Below are positions 46,160 through 55,044 of a DNA stretch of 64,000 bases, one piece after another. The stretch is from NCBI GenBank assembly GCA_030431775.1, contig JAUIHW010000006.1:1-64000 (forward strand). Reading direction: 5' to 3'. Numbering within the stretch: the first letter of the stretch is position 1; each line of letters opens with the position of its first letter. Under the pieces are notes generated by a model. It saw only the letters and a program-made list of their open reading frames with translations, did no database searches and had not been told where the DNA came from. Position numbers and translations under genes: made by a program. This stretch comes from Gammaproteobacteria bacterium. GTDB taxonomy: Bacteria > Pseudomonadota > Gammaproteobacteria > Pseudomonadales > JAUIET01.

Positions 46160-46215
46160 AAAAAGGCGTCAAAAAGCCCGCTATAAGGCTATTTCTTCAG
46201 GGGTTTTTGCTACGG
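46160..46215 (-). terminator. Possible weak terminator between clpX and lon
   Basis: On the minus strand, after clpX, a short stem (AGCC / GGCT) near 46176-46191 is followed by TTTTT. The stem has only four to five base pairs, so this is tentative. Confidence 0.35.
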
Positions 46216-46290
46216 CTACGGCTTGACGCCAGCAGGTCTCTTGCATGCGCGCTTACAAGGCTGCACTGCACCGCTTTAAGCCGCCGGTGG

Positions 46291-47595
46291 TTACTCGGAT
46301 GGCGAGGCCTGACCGTTCTGAGATGTTTTTTGCGCCTGCGGCTCAGTTTCATACACCAACAGCGGCTCAGAATCGCCATTGATGACCGAAGCGTCAATAA
46401 CAACCTTGGAAACTTCCTTCTGCGATGGAATGTTGTACATCGTATCCAATAACACAGCTTCCAGGATTGACCGCAGCCCACGTGCGCCGGTTTTGCGCAA
46501 CATTGCCTTTTCAGCGATCGCGCGCAATCCGTCTTCCCGGAAATCCACTTCGACATTTTCCATTTCGAACAGCTTGCCAAACTGCTTGGTAAGCGCATTG
46601 CGTGGCTCAGTAAGAATGCGCACCAGTGCATCGACATCCAGTTCTTCAAGCGTTGCAATCACCGGCAGACGCCCAACGAATTCAGGAATCAATCCGTAGC
46701 GTACCAGATCTTCGGGCTCAAGATCTTTAAGCATAGCGCCAAAACTCTTGCCGTCCTTGCTTTTAACTTCAGCATTAAAACCGATTCCACTTTTTTCAGA
46801 ACGATCCCGAATAACCTTATCCAGGCCGGCAAATGCGCCGCCGCAGATGAACAAAATGTTTGAGGTATCGACCTGTAGGAATTCCTGCTGGGGATGCTTG
46901 CGGCCGCCTTGAGGGGGTACCGAGGCGATAGTACCTTCTATCAATTTCAGCAGCGCCTGCTGCACACCTTCACCGGACACGTCCCGAGTGATCGATGGAT
47001 TGTCTGATTTACGGGAGATCTTATCAATCTCGTCGATGTAAACAATCCCCATTTGAGCCTTGTCAACATCGTAGTCGCATTTCTGCAGTAACTTTTGAAT
47101 GATGTTTTCCACGTCTTCGCCGACATAGCCGGCCTCAGTCAACGTAGTCGCATCAGCAATGGTAAACGGCACGTCCAGCAAGCGAGCAAGTGTCTCTGCA
47201 AGCAGGGTTTTACCACTGCCGGTGGGACCCACAAGCAGAATATTCGACTTGCTAAGCTCAACATCATCTTTTTTGGCGTCGCCGTATTTAAGACGCTTAT
47301 AGTGGTTGTATACAGCGACTGCCAGTACCTTTTTGGCTGCAGCCTGCCCGATAACGTACTCGTCAAGAATAACGTCTATTTCGTTGGGCGTGGGAAGCTT
47401 GTCCTGCTGGGCATCCCCGCTGCCTTCCTGAACTTCTTCGCGGATTATATCGTTGCATAGATCCACACATTCATCGCAGATGAACACGGACGGCCCGGCA
47501 ATGAGCTTGCGCACTTCGTGCTGGCTTTTCCCGCAAAAGGAACAATACAGCAGTTTGCCGGAATCTTCGTTGTTGCCTGTGCCGTCTTCAGCCAT
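46291..47595 (-). CDS. clpX: ATP-dependent Clp protease ATP-binding subunit ClpX
   Basis: This 434-residue unfoldase starts with a zinc-binding domain (C18, C21, C40 and C43) and continues with the AAA+ module: [27 protein letters not shown] and the sensor-2 region [15 protein letters not shown]. ClpX unfolds substrates and feeds them into ClpP. It ends in a short disordered tail, which is normal. Confidence 0.98.
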   Translation of the reverse strand: MAEDGTGNNEDSGKLLYCSFCGKSQHEVRKLIAGPSVFICDECVDLCNDIIREEVQEGSGDAQQDKLPTPNEIDVILDEYVIGQAAAKKVLAVAVYNHYKRLKYGDAKKDDVELSKSNILLVGPTGSGKTLLAETLARLLDVPFTIADATTLTEAGYVGEDVENIIQKLLQKCDYDVDKAQMGIVYIDEIDKISRKSDNPSITRDVSGEGVQQALLKLIEGTIASVPPQGGRKHPQQEFLQVDTSNILFICGGAFAGLDKVIRDRSEKSGIGFNAEVKSKDGKSFGAMLKDLEPEDLVRYGLIPEFVGRLPVIATLEELDVDALVRILTEPRNALTKQFGKLFEMENVEVDFREDGLRAIAEKAMLRKTGARGLRSILEAVLLDTMYNIPSQKEVSKVVIDASVINGDSEPLLVYETEPQAQKTSQNGQASPSE

Positions 47596-47747
47596 CTACT
47601 ATCACCTTGCTCATAGTATCGATAAAACTTTGATACCGTTTAGGAACGCTGTATTTTGTCATTCAGGGTCTAAGATGCGACGTTTTCAGGCGCATTTCAA
47701 GTCCCGAATGGAGATTCACCCACTTTTTTGACTCAGCGGGGCCAAAA

Positions 47748-48383
47748 TCACTCCTCAGCGGCTGGCGCTCGCTTGTCCAACACCGAATCGATCAATCCGT
47801 AATCAGCAGATTGCTGAGCATTCATAAAGTTGTCTCGTTCGGTATCTTGCGCAATCGTCTCGATACTTTGACCCGTATGTTCCGCCATCAGTTCATTCAG
47901 TCTTTGCCGTAAAATGAGAATTTCCTTGGCATGAATGTCAATATCGGTCGCCTGCCCCTGAACTCCGCTACTTGGCTGGTGGATCATTACCCGGGAATTT
48001 GGCAAGGCGTAGCGTTTGCCTTTGGTGCCGCCAGAGAGCAAAAATGCCCCCATGCTGGCCGCAATTCCCATGCAAATTGTGCTGACGTCGCAACGGATAA
48101 ATTGCATGGTGTCGTAAATGGCTAGGCCCGCCGACACGGATCCTCCCGGCGAATTAATATACATATTTATATCTTTATCCGGATTTTCCGACTCGAGGAA
48201 CAGCAATTGGGCAACGATCAGATTGGCCATGTTGTCCTCAACCGGACCCACTACGAATATCAGCCGCTCTTTAAGCAACCTGGAGTAGATGTCGTAGGCT
48301 CGCTCGCCACGGGCTGATTGCTCCACTACCATGGGAACAAGGCCGAGATTGTTGACTTCAAGATCGGATATGCTTTGGGACAT
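47748..48383 (-). CDS. clpP: ATP-dependent Clp protease proteolytic subunit ClpP
   Basis: This 211-residue serine protease forms the tetradecameric chamber of ClpXP. The triad serine (Ser110, in [11 protein letters not shown]) and histidine (His135, in VMIHQPSSG) are visible, with the aspartate in the family position within the following helix region. It is 152 bp upstream of clpX, so clpX may also have its own promoter. Confidence 0.98.
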   Translation of the reverse strand: MSQSISDLEVNNLGLVPMVVEQSARGERAYDIYSRLLKERLIFVVGPVEDNMANLIVAQLLFLESENPDKDINMYINSPGGSVSAGLAIYDTMQFIRCDVSTICMGIAASMGAFLLSGGTKGKRYALPNSRVMIHQPSSGVQGQATDIDIHAKEILILRQRLNELMAEHTGQSIETIAQDTERDNFMNAQQSADYGLIDSVLDKRAPAAEE

Positions 48384-48539
48384 TCAGAATTCTCTGCTTG
48401 CAAGTGAATAATACGACGGACGGCAGAACGATTTCCTGCCGGTCACTTAAGTGTAGTATGTTGACAGTTCAGCTGGTGCCGTCAATCGGCTACTTTCAGA
48501 CAAATTGCCAGTGATAAGGCACCACCGTGCTACCGCCGG

Positions 48540-49847
48540 TCACCCTGCGCTGGGCTGTACCGCCGTTTTGTAGTCTTGTTCGGCTTCAATCTGCCGCATA
48601 CTGCTAAGCAACTGGTCGACCACCTGCTGCTCCAGGGTGGCGGCTTTCACCGATTCCAGCTGCTGCTCATTGCTGTAATACCACTGCACGACTTCCTCAG
48701 GATTCTCATAGGCCGCCGCAAGGTCTTCCAGAGTCTCCCTGACTTTATCGGGGTCAGCCGTCAGCTCCTGCTGGCGAATAATCTCTCCCATGATCAGCCC
48801 CAGTTTCACCCGCCGTTCGGCTTGCTCCCGAAACAATTCATCTGGCAACATGGAACTGTCAAACTGGCTGGCATCGCCACCAAACTGCTGAATAGATTGA
48901 TTGCGCAGCGCTGCAATTTCATTGCTGATGAGTACCTGAGGCACCTGAATCTCATGACTCTCTATCAAAGCTTCCAACACCTGGTTTTTCAGCTTGTTCT
49001 GAATAGAGTTTTTTAGCTCCCGTTCCATATTGGCTCGTAATTCATTTCTGAATGCTTCTTCCGTGCCCTCTTCCACACCCAGCTTTTGGTAAAGCTCTTC
49101 ATTAAGCTCAGCTGGCTGCAGCCGGGAAACAGTATTCACGGTCACATCAAAAACAACGGCGGCGCCCTGCAGATCTTCCTTATGGTAATCTTCAGGAAAA
49201 GTCAGCTCCAGCTGCCGCTCATCGCCTGCAGTAGCTCCAATCAAACCGTCTTCGAAGCCTTTGATCATACGCTGCGAGCCAAGCACCAGATCACTGCCAT
49301 CGGCACTTCCGCCTTCAAATTCCGCGCCGTCTTTGCGGCCTTTGTAATCAATATTAAGTCGGTCTCCGTCTTCCGCGGCACCTTCAACTTCCAGCCATTC
49401 GCCTTGTTGCTTGCGCAGCGTGTCAACCATCTCGTCGACGTCTGCGTCGGTTACCTCAGCCACAACGAGCTCAACCTCGCGATCACTCAGGTCAGCGATC
49501 GCAAACTCCGGATAGACTTCAAAGGTTGCGACATACTGGAAATCCCGGCCTTCTTGCAACGCTTTCGGTTCGATGCTTGGGGCGCCGGCAGGCCTCAACT
49601 TCTCCTGCTCCACCGCCTCGTAAAAAGTCTGACTCATTACTTCGCCAGCAACTTCTTGGCGTACGCCCTCGCCAAAGCGTTGCTTGACAATGCGCATCGG
49701 CACCTTGCCTGGTCGAAAGCCATCAATTCTCACATTCGGCAGGGCTTTCTGGAGCCGGGCATTGACTTCTTTCTCAATTCGTTCAGCGGGCACGCCCACC
49801 GTTAATCTCCGTTCCAGACCACTGGTAGTCTCAATGGAAACCTGCAT
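48540..49847 (-). CDS. tig: Trigger factor (ribosome-associated chaperone)
   Basis: This 435-residue chaperone has the ribosome-binding motif GFRPGKVP at residues 43-50, the central FKBP-type isomerase domain (about 160-245, DRLNIDYKGRKDGAEFEGG), and the C-terminal chaperone arms. It binds nascent chains at the ribosome exit. GAGG lies seven bases before the ATG. The gene begins 57 bp after the tRNA-Leu gene in the same direction. Confidence 0.97.
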   Translation of the reverse strand: MQVSIETTSGLERRLTVGVPAERIEKEVNARLQKALPNVRIDGFRPGKVPMRIVKQRFGEGVRQEVAGEVMSQTFYEAVEQEKLRPAGAPSIEPKALQEGRDFQYVATFEVYPEFAIADLSDREVELVVAEVTDADVDEMVDTLRKQQGEWLEVEGAAEDGDRLNIDYKGRKDGAEFEGGSADGSDLVLGSQRMIKGFEDGLIGATAGDERQLELTFPEDYHKEDLQGAAVVFDVTVNTVSRLQPAELNEELYQKLGVEEGTEEAFRNELRANMERELKNSIQNKLKNQVLEALIESHEIQVPQVLISNEIAALRNQSIQQFGGDASQFDSSMLPDELFREQAERRVKLGLIMGEIIRQQELTADPDKVRETLEDLAAAYENPEEVVQWYYSNEQQLESVKAATLEQQVVDQLLSSMRQIEAEQDYKTAVQPSAG

Positions 49848-49903
49848 GCATAGACCTCTTCAAAGACCGCACATCCCGCTGAATGAATCGGGACGAGCAT
49901 GAT

Positions 49904-50119
<216 letters not shown>

Positions 50120-51415
50120 TCAATGTGGATATGCGAATAACAACTGTGCGCCTTCAGAACTGCTGTTGACAAGCGTAGCGGGTAACGCCGCCGCCGGCAG
50201 GAGAACGGCTTGTTCAGGCTGCAGTTCCAGCTGACCGCAACGAGCGCTGCCACCAACTAACATCAATAGCAGGTAACGGCCACCGTCTGTGGTCAGCTGA
50301 AAGCGTTCCCCGGCTGGCAGGTCACAGCGGAAGGCCTGAAAACTATCGAAATCGACGATTTTCTGCGTACGGACAGCGCCATGAAACAATTCCGGCATAC
50401 TTGGTGGCGAATAATCCTCTATTCGGCTGACCTCCAGGGCTTCCTGGGTATCCCAGTGACTCTGAGTGAGCACTTTTTGCGCAAAGGAAACAATCTTGCG
50501 TTCATACACAGGCGTTTGAAATTCAACCGCACGCACACCATGCTGCAGCGAATGTGGCAAACAGCGGGGTATAACAACGACATCGCCTACTGAGAGGGGG
50601 TACATGGCCGTGTAACTTTCCATCTCTGCACGCAGCCTCGCCTCAGCCTCCTGCAACTCCACCGGCACAACGCGCTGTGCTACTTCCGCACGCTGCACAG
50701 TGGCGACATCCGCTTGGTCTGCAAGGTGCTGATCAAGTTGCCGGTCGATCATTGTTCGCACCTCATAGTAACGTTCAACGGACGCCTGATAAGCTTGCTT
50801 GAACGCTTCATCACTGGCATACCGCGCTCGCTTAGCGGGATCAAAACCTATCCTGATTCCGCCCTGCCCGTCTGGCCACGCGGACGGGTCGATAGCGGTA
50901 ATCACATAAACCTCCTGCTTTACCTCATGCAACTCGAAGTAGAGGTCACCAATGATTGGCTCAGGAGAGGGATCAAGAATTTTAAGAAGCACCGGATCAC
51001 GATCATTAAAACCAGACAGTGATTGCGGCAATGCAGCGATCAGCCATGGCAGCGGACAGCAACCTGTGGCGGTTTGTACCGCGCACACGGCCCGTTCTTC
51101 AATGCCGGTAAACCAGATTTCCCGGCCCCAGGGCTTGGCAATGTATTCTGGCGACAGGTGCAAGGGTGCACTCGGGTCAACGACCGGCAGCTGCCAACGG
51201 ACTGCAATCTCATCGAGAGAACTGCCATCTTTGAGCGCGGCGAGCACGCCGGATTGGAGTGCGGTGCGATCGGTCAACATGACTCGCTTGAGCTCACCAG
51301 AGTGCATCTCAAACAGCCCCAACAGCGGTAAAGCTGTGGCATCACCCCGCCAATAAGCTCGCAGAGCAATGATCCGTAATTCGAATACAAGACCACCGGT
51401 AGTTTCGCGCGCCAC
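50120..51415 (-). CDS. Mannose-6-phosphate isomerase-like (cupin) protein
   Basis: This protein of about 431 residues has pieces of type I phosphomannose isomerase: YIAKPWGREIWFTG, the metal-binding-like FELHEVKQEVYVI and a C-terminal cupin with LPHSLQHGVRAVEFQTPVYERKI. It is shorter on several conserved loops than ManA, so the sugar substrate is uncertain. The annotated GTG at 51415 has no ribosome site. Upstream in frame, ALNSAADWLAGEF reads like protein, and a CTG at 51451 lies seven bases after a perfect GGAGG, so the true start may be farther upstream. It lies just after the GH84 gene, which suggests a joint role. Confidence 0.8.
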   Translation of the reverse strand: MARETTGGLVFELRIIALRAYWRGDATALPLLGLFEMHSGELKRVMLTDRTALQSGVLAALKDGSSLDEIAVRWQLPVVDPSAPLHLSPEYIAKPWGREIWFTGIEERAVCAVQTATGCCPLPWLIAALPQSLSGFNDRDPVLLKILDPSPEPIIGDLYFELHEVKQEVYVITAIDPSAWPDGQGGIRIGFDPAKRARYASDEAFKQAYQASVERYYEVRTMIDRQLDQHLADQADVATVQRAEVAQRVVPVELQEAEARLRAEMESYTAMYPLSVGDVVVIPRCLPHSLQHGVRAVEFQTPVYERKIVSFAQKVLTQSHWDTQEALEVSRIEDYSPPSMPELFHGAVRTQKIVDFDSFQAFRCDLPAGERFQLTTDGGRYLLLMLVGGSARCGQLELQPEQAVLLPAAALPATLVNSSSEGAQLLFAYPH

Positions 51416-51447
51416 GAACTCGCCAGCGAGCCAGTCTGCTGCACTAT

Positions 51448-52524
51448 TCAGGGCATCGCCTCCGTTAAACAGGCTGGATCGAACACATACTCACCATTGA
51501 GCCAGTCACGGATTTCCTGCGCTGCAGAGCCCGTATGAGGCTTGTAGCGCTCTAGCATTTCTCTGCGTTGCGCCAATGACAGCCTGTGCAAGCCAATCTC
51601 AGTCATGGCTTCTCTGTCCTTTGTGAGTTCACATGCTAAAGCATTGCCCAGCTCAGCACTGCAACGTTCCATAAAGGTCAGCGGTGGCGTAGCCGGCCCG
51701 CCCGCTCCATAACAGTTAGGTAAAGTCGCTAATGCCAACCGGGATAGATGACATTGATTCATAGGGTTCGCGTAGTGAGCGTCCACCCATTGACCCAGGT
51801 TTGGGTCACGCCCGGAGAATGGATTGATATGCAGGAAATTGCTGGCTCGCTCACCGTCATTCACGGGGTAATTGTCCCACAGAGTCAGTGGGCGGCGGAG
51901 GCGGCGCGAGATGTGCTCAAGGTCCTCTGCAGCGATAGAAGTCGAGCAGACCTTGTTTCCAGTCCAGAATACGCCAACCTCCGGGGACAACTCCTGACCG
52001 AGAACATCCCAATAAGTGTCGGGCATTGGGCCGAATACCCGTTCCAGCACCGGGTCGCAGGAGTAGTAGGTCGGGCACATGATCAGCTGGCTGGCAAGCT
52101 GTCTTTCACGTACAAACTCCAGAACCTTAACCTGCCGCTCGGCTAAATCCGCATGGTCACAACACATGTCATCAAACAGCACTGCCAGACAATCCAGCTG
52201 TAGGGCTTCCAGTACCTCAAGTTTTGCCGCAAGCAGGCTTTGTTCCTTGCGACCGAATTGATTAACCGCACCGAGCGGGGACAGGCCTACTCCCCAACGA
52301 ATACCGTACTCCGCGCAACAGGCGGACAGGTTTTTCAGACGCTGCTTAAGCTGGCTTGGAAATGGCTCAGCCCAGGCAGAGCGCAAACTGGTCTCGGACT
52401 TTGGCGCATAAATATAATCGCTGAACCCCGCACGGGCCGACCAGGCTATCGTGTCGAGGCGGTCCTGATCAGACCAGCAACGGCCGTAAAAACCTTCCAG
52501 TATGCCCAATCGTGGAATGCTCAT
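51448..52524 (-). CDS. GH84 family glycosidase (O-GlcNAcase-like)
   Basis: This 358-residue protein has the fold signature of glycoside hydrolase family 84: GILEGFYGRCWS at the start, the paired catalytic aspartates in VLFDDMCCD (Asp118 and Asp119), and VGVFWTGNKVCS, LTLWDNYPVND and INPFSGRDP in the C-terminal half. These match the catalytic core of human O-GlcNAcase and bacterial homologues, which remove beta-linked GlcNAc by substrate-assisted catalysis. There is no signal peptide, so the enzyme should be cytosolic, and no accessory domain. The substrate could be imported chitin or peptidoglycan fragments or another GlcNAc conjugate. Confidence 0.88.
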   Translation of the reverse strand: MSIPRLGILEGFYGRCWSDQDRLDTIAWSARAGFSDYIYAPKSETSLRSAWAEPFPSQLKQRLKNLSACCAEYGIRWGVGLSPLGAVNQFGRKEQSLLAAKLEVLEALQLDCLAVLFDDMCCDHADLAERQVKVLEFVRERQLASQLIMCPTYYSCDPVLERVFGPMPDTYWDVLGQELSPEVGVFWTGNKVCSTSIAAEDLEHISRRLRRPLTLWDNYPVNDGERASNFLHINPFSGRDPNLGQWVDAHYANPMNQCHLSRLALATLPNCYGAGGPATPPLTFMERCSAELGNALACELTKDREAMTEIGLHRLSLAQRREMLERYKPHTGSAAQEIRDWLNGEYVFDPACLTEAMP

Positions 52525-52652
52525 TGCAGCTCGGGGGGAAATAAATCGATGTTACACAAAAACCCGATTGCTCACAAAGCACCAGAAATAACCGGTCACT
52601 GCCAAAAATGAGAGTTGAATAACATTAACGCCCAATTAATTTGATCAATTAT
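52525..52652. other. AT-rich region between GH84 gene and candidate sRNA
   Basis: This divergent spacer has a palindrome, TTGATCAA, at about 52640-52647. It probably holds the promoter of the GH84 gene. No gene is seen. Confidence 0.4.
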
Positions 52653-52680
52653 TAGACAATCTGAGATTTTACGCCATACT
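52653..52680 (+). promoter_or_regulatory. Probable sigma70 promoter of candidate sRNA
   Basis: TAGACA at 52653-52658 and CATACT at 52675-52680 are separated by 16 bp, with AT-rich DNA upstream. The predicted start site is near 52687. The match is five of six and four of six positions. Confidence 0.5.
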
Positions 52681-52686
52681 GAAAGT

Positions 52687-52808
52687 AAGCCTGCGGTGAT
52701 TAACTCACTCAGGTCAGGAAGCCCAGTGCTTCAACCTGGATTTTATCCTTGTAGTTTCACTCCTATTGGTCTTAACCCGAAATCCCCCCAGGTTTCGGGT
52801 ATTTTTTT
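52687..52808 (+). ncRNA. Candidate small RNA with hairpin and terminator
   Basis: Between the promoter and a strong terminator lies a stretch with no open frame. A two-part hairpin is visible at 52710-52738: outer stem CAGGT/ACCTG and inner stem GAAGC/GCTTC with loop CCAGT. The transcript would be about 120 nucleotides. It does not match any small RNA I recognise. It is free-standing, because the next gene downstream is on the opposite strand. Confidence 0.6.
52775..52808 (+). terminator. Rho-independent terminator
   Basis: An 8-bp stem (ACCCGAAA / TTTCGGGT) with a C-rich ten-base loop is followed by ATTTTTTT. On the minus strand there is no T-run, so it acts on the plus strand. Confidence 0.88.
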
Positions 52809-52811
52809 ATG

Positions 52812-52957
52812 TACAGGACGTACAGTAGTTCGCGAGAGCCATGGATGGCGGTAGCGACTATTACAGGACGTACAGTAGTTCGCGAGAGCCATGGATGGCG
52901 GTAGCGACTATTACAGGACGTACAGTAGTTCGCGAGAGTCATGGATAAGGCAGCGAC
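52812..52957. repeat. 50-bp direct tandem repeat, three copies
   Basis: Three units start at 52812, 52862 and 52912 with an exact period of 50. Copies 1 and 2 are identical over the full unit. Copy 3 matches for the first 28 bases and then differs, including one deleted base. The core contains TTCGCGAG and CATGGATGG. The block starts four bases after the terminator. It contains no spacers, and the short open frame across it is not a gene. A dispersed intergenic repeat family is likely. Confidence 0.93.
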
Positions 52958-53012
52958 AGGCTGACGCAGTGACTGGCTGACAAAGCGCGAGCCGAGGGAC
53001 TTGCAGACTTGG

Positions 53013-53363
53013 CTACATGGTATGTGTTGGTCGATCGGAATCGAGGGCACCTGCAAGATAAGTTTCTATTTTTTTGCTGGCTGTATCGTCGAGATTACTG
53101 AATTGCACACCAATGCCAGCCGCTCTGTTTCCTTGCGCACCTTTTGGAGTCATCCAGACCACTTTGCCGGCAACTGGGATTTTCTCCGGCTCATCCATCA
53201 AGTTAAGAAGCATGAATACTTCGTCCCCAATCGAGTAGCTTTTATTGGTTGGTATGAACAGGCCGCCGTTTTCCAGAAACGGCATATACGCGGCGTACAG
53301 CACGGCCTTATCTTTTATTGTTAGTGACAGAATGCCATTACTGGCACCGGGTCGGGCACTCAT
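53013..53363 (-). CDS. pilZ: PilZ-domain protein (type IV pilus assembly PilZ)
   Basis: This 116-residue protein is the PilZ of the tmk-holB-pilZ cluster. It has YMPFLENGGLFIPT and the GEVF-like GDEVFMLLNLMDEP, KVVWMTPKGAQGNRAAGIGVQF. The RxxxR and DxSxxG motifs for cyclic-di-GMP are absent, as in the founding PilZ, which does not bind the nucleotide but acts with PilB and FimX in pilus assembly. In Pseudomonas tatD usually follows, but here repeats do. Confidence 0.94.
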   Translation of the reverse strand: MSARPGASNGILSLTIKDKAVLYAAYMPFLENGGLFIPTNKSYSIGDEVFMLLNLMDEPEKIPVAGKVVWMTPKGAQGNRAAGIGVQFSNLDDTASKKIETYLAGALDSDRPTHTM

Positions 53364-53417
53364 AGCGCTTTACACCAAAAACAGTTTTCTTCCATCTAGA
53401 ATAGTCCAGGATGACGC

Positions 53418-54383
53418 TCATTGCTCAATACAGGCCTGCAATTCTGCCAGTAAACTTTCACTTGCCAACTGCTCATTTAAAAAACTACCTGCCTGCATCG
53501 CCCTGCTCAAGCCCAAAACATCCTGCGCATGCCTCAGCAAATTGAACGCATTCGGGCGCGCTTTATGTACTGCGTCGCGGAGCTCAGCTGACAAGATTGC
53601 GGAGTCCAAGCCAGCGAGAAACCTGCCCATCTCCAGTAGCAAACGATAATAATCTGCACAAATATCACTCAAGGAATAGCCGCTCAGTTGCTTTGCCAAT
53701 TTCCCTGGCGTTCCTTTACCGGCCAGCGTGGCGCTAACAGCTGTTTGCAAGGCCGCCCCGCGCTCAAGCCACTGTTGACCTTGCTGCGCGACCAATAAGG
53801 GCTTGCCCGGCCAGTAGGACAATAGCTCATCAATAGCAGCCTGGTCGCCAGCGTGCGTTTGCAGCCAGGCCCTACTCTGCTCCCTGGTCGGACTGTTTAA
53901 GGCATGAATTTGACACCGCGAGCGGATGGTACTCGGCAGCCGGCCAGCCAAGGCACTGCTGAGAAGAAAGAACGTTTCTGGAGGCGGCTCCTCAAGTGAC
54001 TTAAGCAAAGCGTTGGCGGCCGCACGATTAAACCGTTCAGCGTCTGGGACCAGGATAACTTTCCGCGCAGCCACCTGCGCAGTTTGGTTGATTTTTTCGA
54101 CAACCGCCCGCACGGTATCAATGGTAATGCCTGCCTTACCCTCTTCGGGAACCAGATAGTGGATATCCGGATGGGTTTCCGCCGCCAACAGTTGACAGGA
54201 ATGACAGTGTCTACAGACAAGCAGCGGGCCTTCCTCACACAGCAGGCTTGAGGCCAGGGAGTACAAACATTCTTTTTTGCCAATCCCGGTTTCGCCAACC
54301 AGCAACAATGCATGCGCCAGCTCCCCTTTGTCGGCCAATTGGCGGAACCTGGAAAGCAGCGCGTCATGCCAGGGTAAGTTCAT
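53418..54383 (-). CDS. holB: DNA polymerase III delta' subunit
   Basis: This 321-residue clamp-loader subunit has a P-loop-like VGETGIGKKE, a zinc motif with CRHCHSC and the SLEEPPPETFFLLSS and RSRCQIHAL motifs. It loads the sliding clamp with tau/gamma and delta. It lies 19 bp after tmk in the conserved order tmk-holB-pilZ. Confidence 0.96.
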   Translation of the reverse strand: MNLPWHDALLSRFRQLADKGELAHALLLVGETGIGKKECLYSLASSLLCEEGPLLVCRHCHSCQLLAAETHPDIHYLVPEEGKAGITIDTVRAVVEKINQTAQVAARKVILVPDAERFNRAAANALLKSLEEPPPETFFLLSSALAGRLPSTIRSRCQIHALNSPTREQSRAWLQTHAGDQAAIDELLSYWPGKPLLVAQQGQQWLERGAALQTAVSATLAGKGTPGKLAKQLSGYSLSDICADYYRLLLEMGRFLAGLDSAILSAELRDAVHKARPNAFNLLRHAQDVLGLSRAMQAGSFLNEQLASESLLAELQACIEQ

Positions 54384-54402
54384 TGCGCAGAGCCCACCTT
54401 AT

Positions 54403-55035
54403 TCAGAGTTTCTCCAGCTGTAACTTTACAATATTAGCCAATTCCTGCTGCACTCTGTCCAGAGCCTGACTCGCGTCCACTACATGAAACCGCCGCGGAT
54501 CTTGCCTTGCTCTTTCCAGGTAAGCCTCGCGCACTCGCTCGAAAAACGACTGTGGCTCAATTTCAAAGCGGTCCAGATCGGCGCGCTGCCGTGCTCTGTC
54601 CAGGCCGACTTCCGGTGGCACATCCAGCAATATTGTTGCATCTGGTTGCAAACCCTGTTGAACGATGTTCTCCAACTCTTCTATTAAGTCTGTCGAAAGC
54701 TCGCGCCCACCCCCTTGGTAGGCATAAGTTGCGTCCGTAAATCGATCACACAACACCCAGGTTCCCGCGTTAAGCGCCGGCCGAATAACCTCGCTGATGT
54801 GCTGAGCGCGGGCAGCGAACACAAGCAGGAGTTCTGCAACCGAATCAAATTGACTGTTCTCACGGTCCAAAAGCAGCAAGCGAATTTTTTCGGCAAGTGG
54901 CGTTCCTCCGGGCTCGCGGCTCGTGATAAAGGGAATATCATTTTCTTCGAGGCACTGCTGCAGAAACGCCATATTAGTGGTCTTACCCACGCCCTCGCCG
55001 CCCTCGACCGTGATAAACAAGCCCCGCTTAGTCAC
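54403..55035 (-). CDS. tmk: Thymidylate kinase
   Basis: This 210-residue kinase phosphorylates dTMP to dTDP. It has the P-loop EGGEGVGKTTNMAFLQ, the DRFTDATYAYQGGGREL motif and the lid region. The start is GTG, nine bases after mltG. Confidence 0.97.
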   Translation of the reverse strand: MTKRGLFITVEGGEGVGKTTNMAFLQQCLEENDIPFITSREPGGTPLAEKIRLLLLDRENSQFDSVAELLLVFAARAQHISEVIRPALNAGTWVLCDRFTDATYAYQGGGRELSTDLIEELENIVQQGLQPDATILLDVPPEVGLDRARQRADLDRFEIEPQSFFERVREAYLERARQDPRRFHVVDASQALDRVQQELANIVKLQLEKL

Positions 55036-55044
55036 ACTTTACTC

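Noticed and set aside
46095-46290. Heat-shock (sigma32) promoter before lon
   Set aside because: No convincing CTTGAA / CCCCAT pair with the right spacing was found.
49086-49805. Long open frame antisense to tig
   Set aside because: Trigger factor is certain on the minus strand; this frame has no ribosome site or recognisable domain.
52687-52770. Segment resembling SRP 4.5S RNA (CAGGTCAGGAAGC)
   Set aside because: The conserved SRP loop with its GGAAG and AGCAG sides is not formed; the similarity is short and chance is likely.
52812-52957. Repeats considered as a CRISPR array
   Set aside because: The units are directly adjacent with no unique spacers, and there are no cas genes.
52772-53056. 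Open frame of 94 codons across the repeats
   Set aside because: It is made of the repeat itself and has no ribosome site or protein-like composition.
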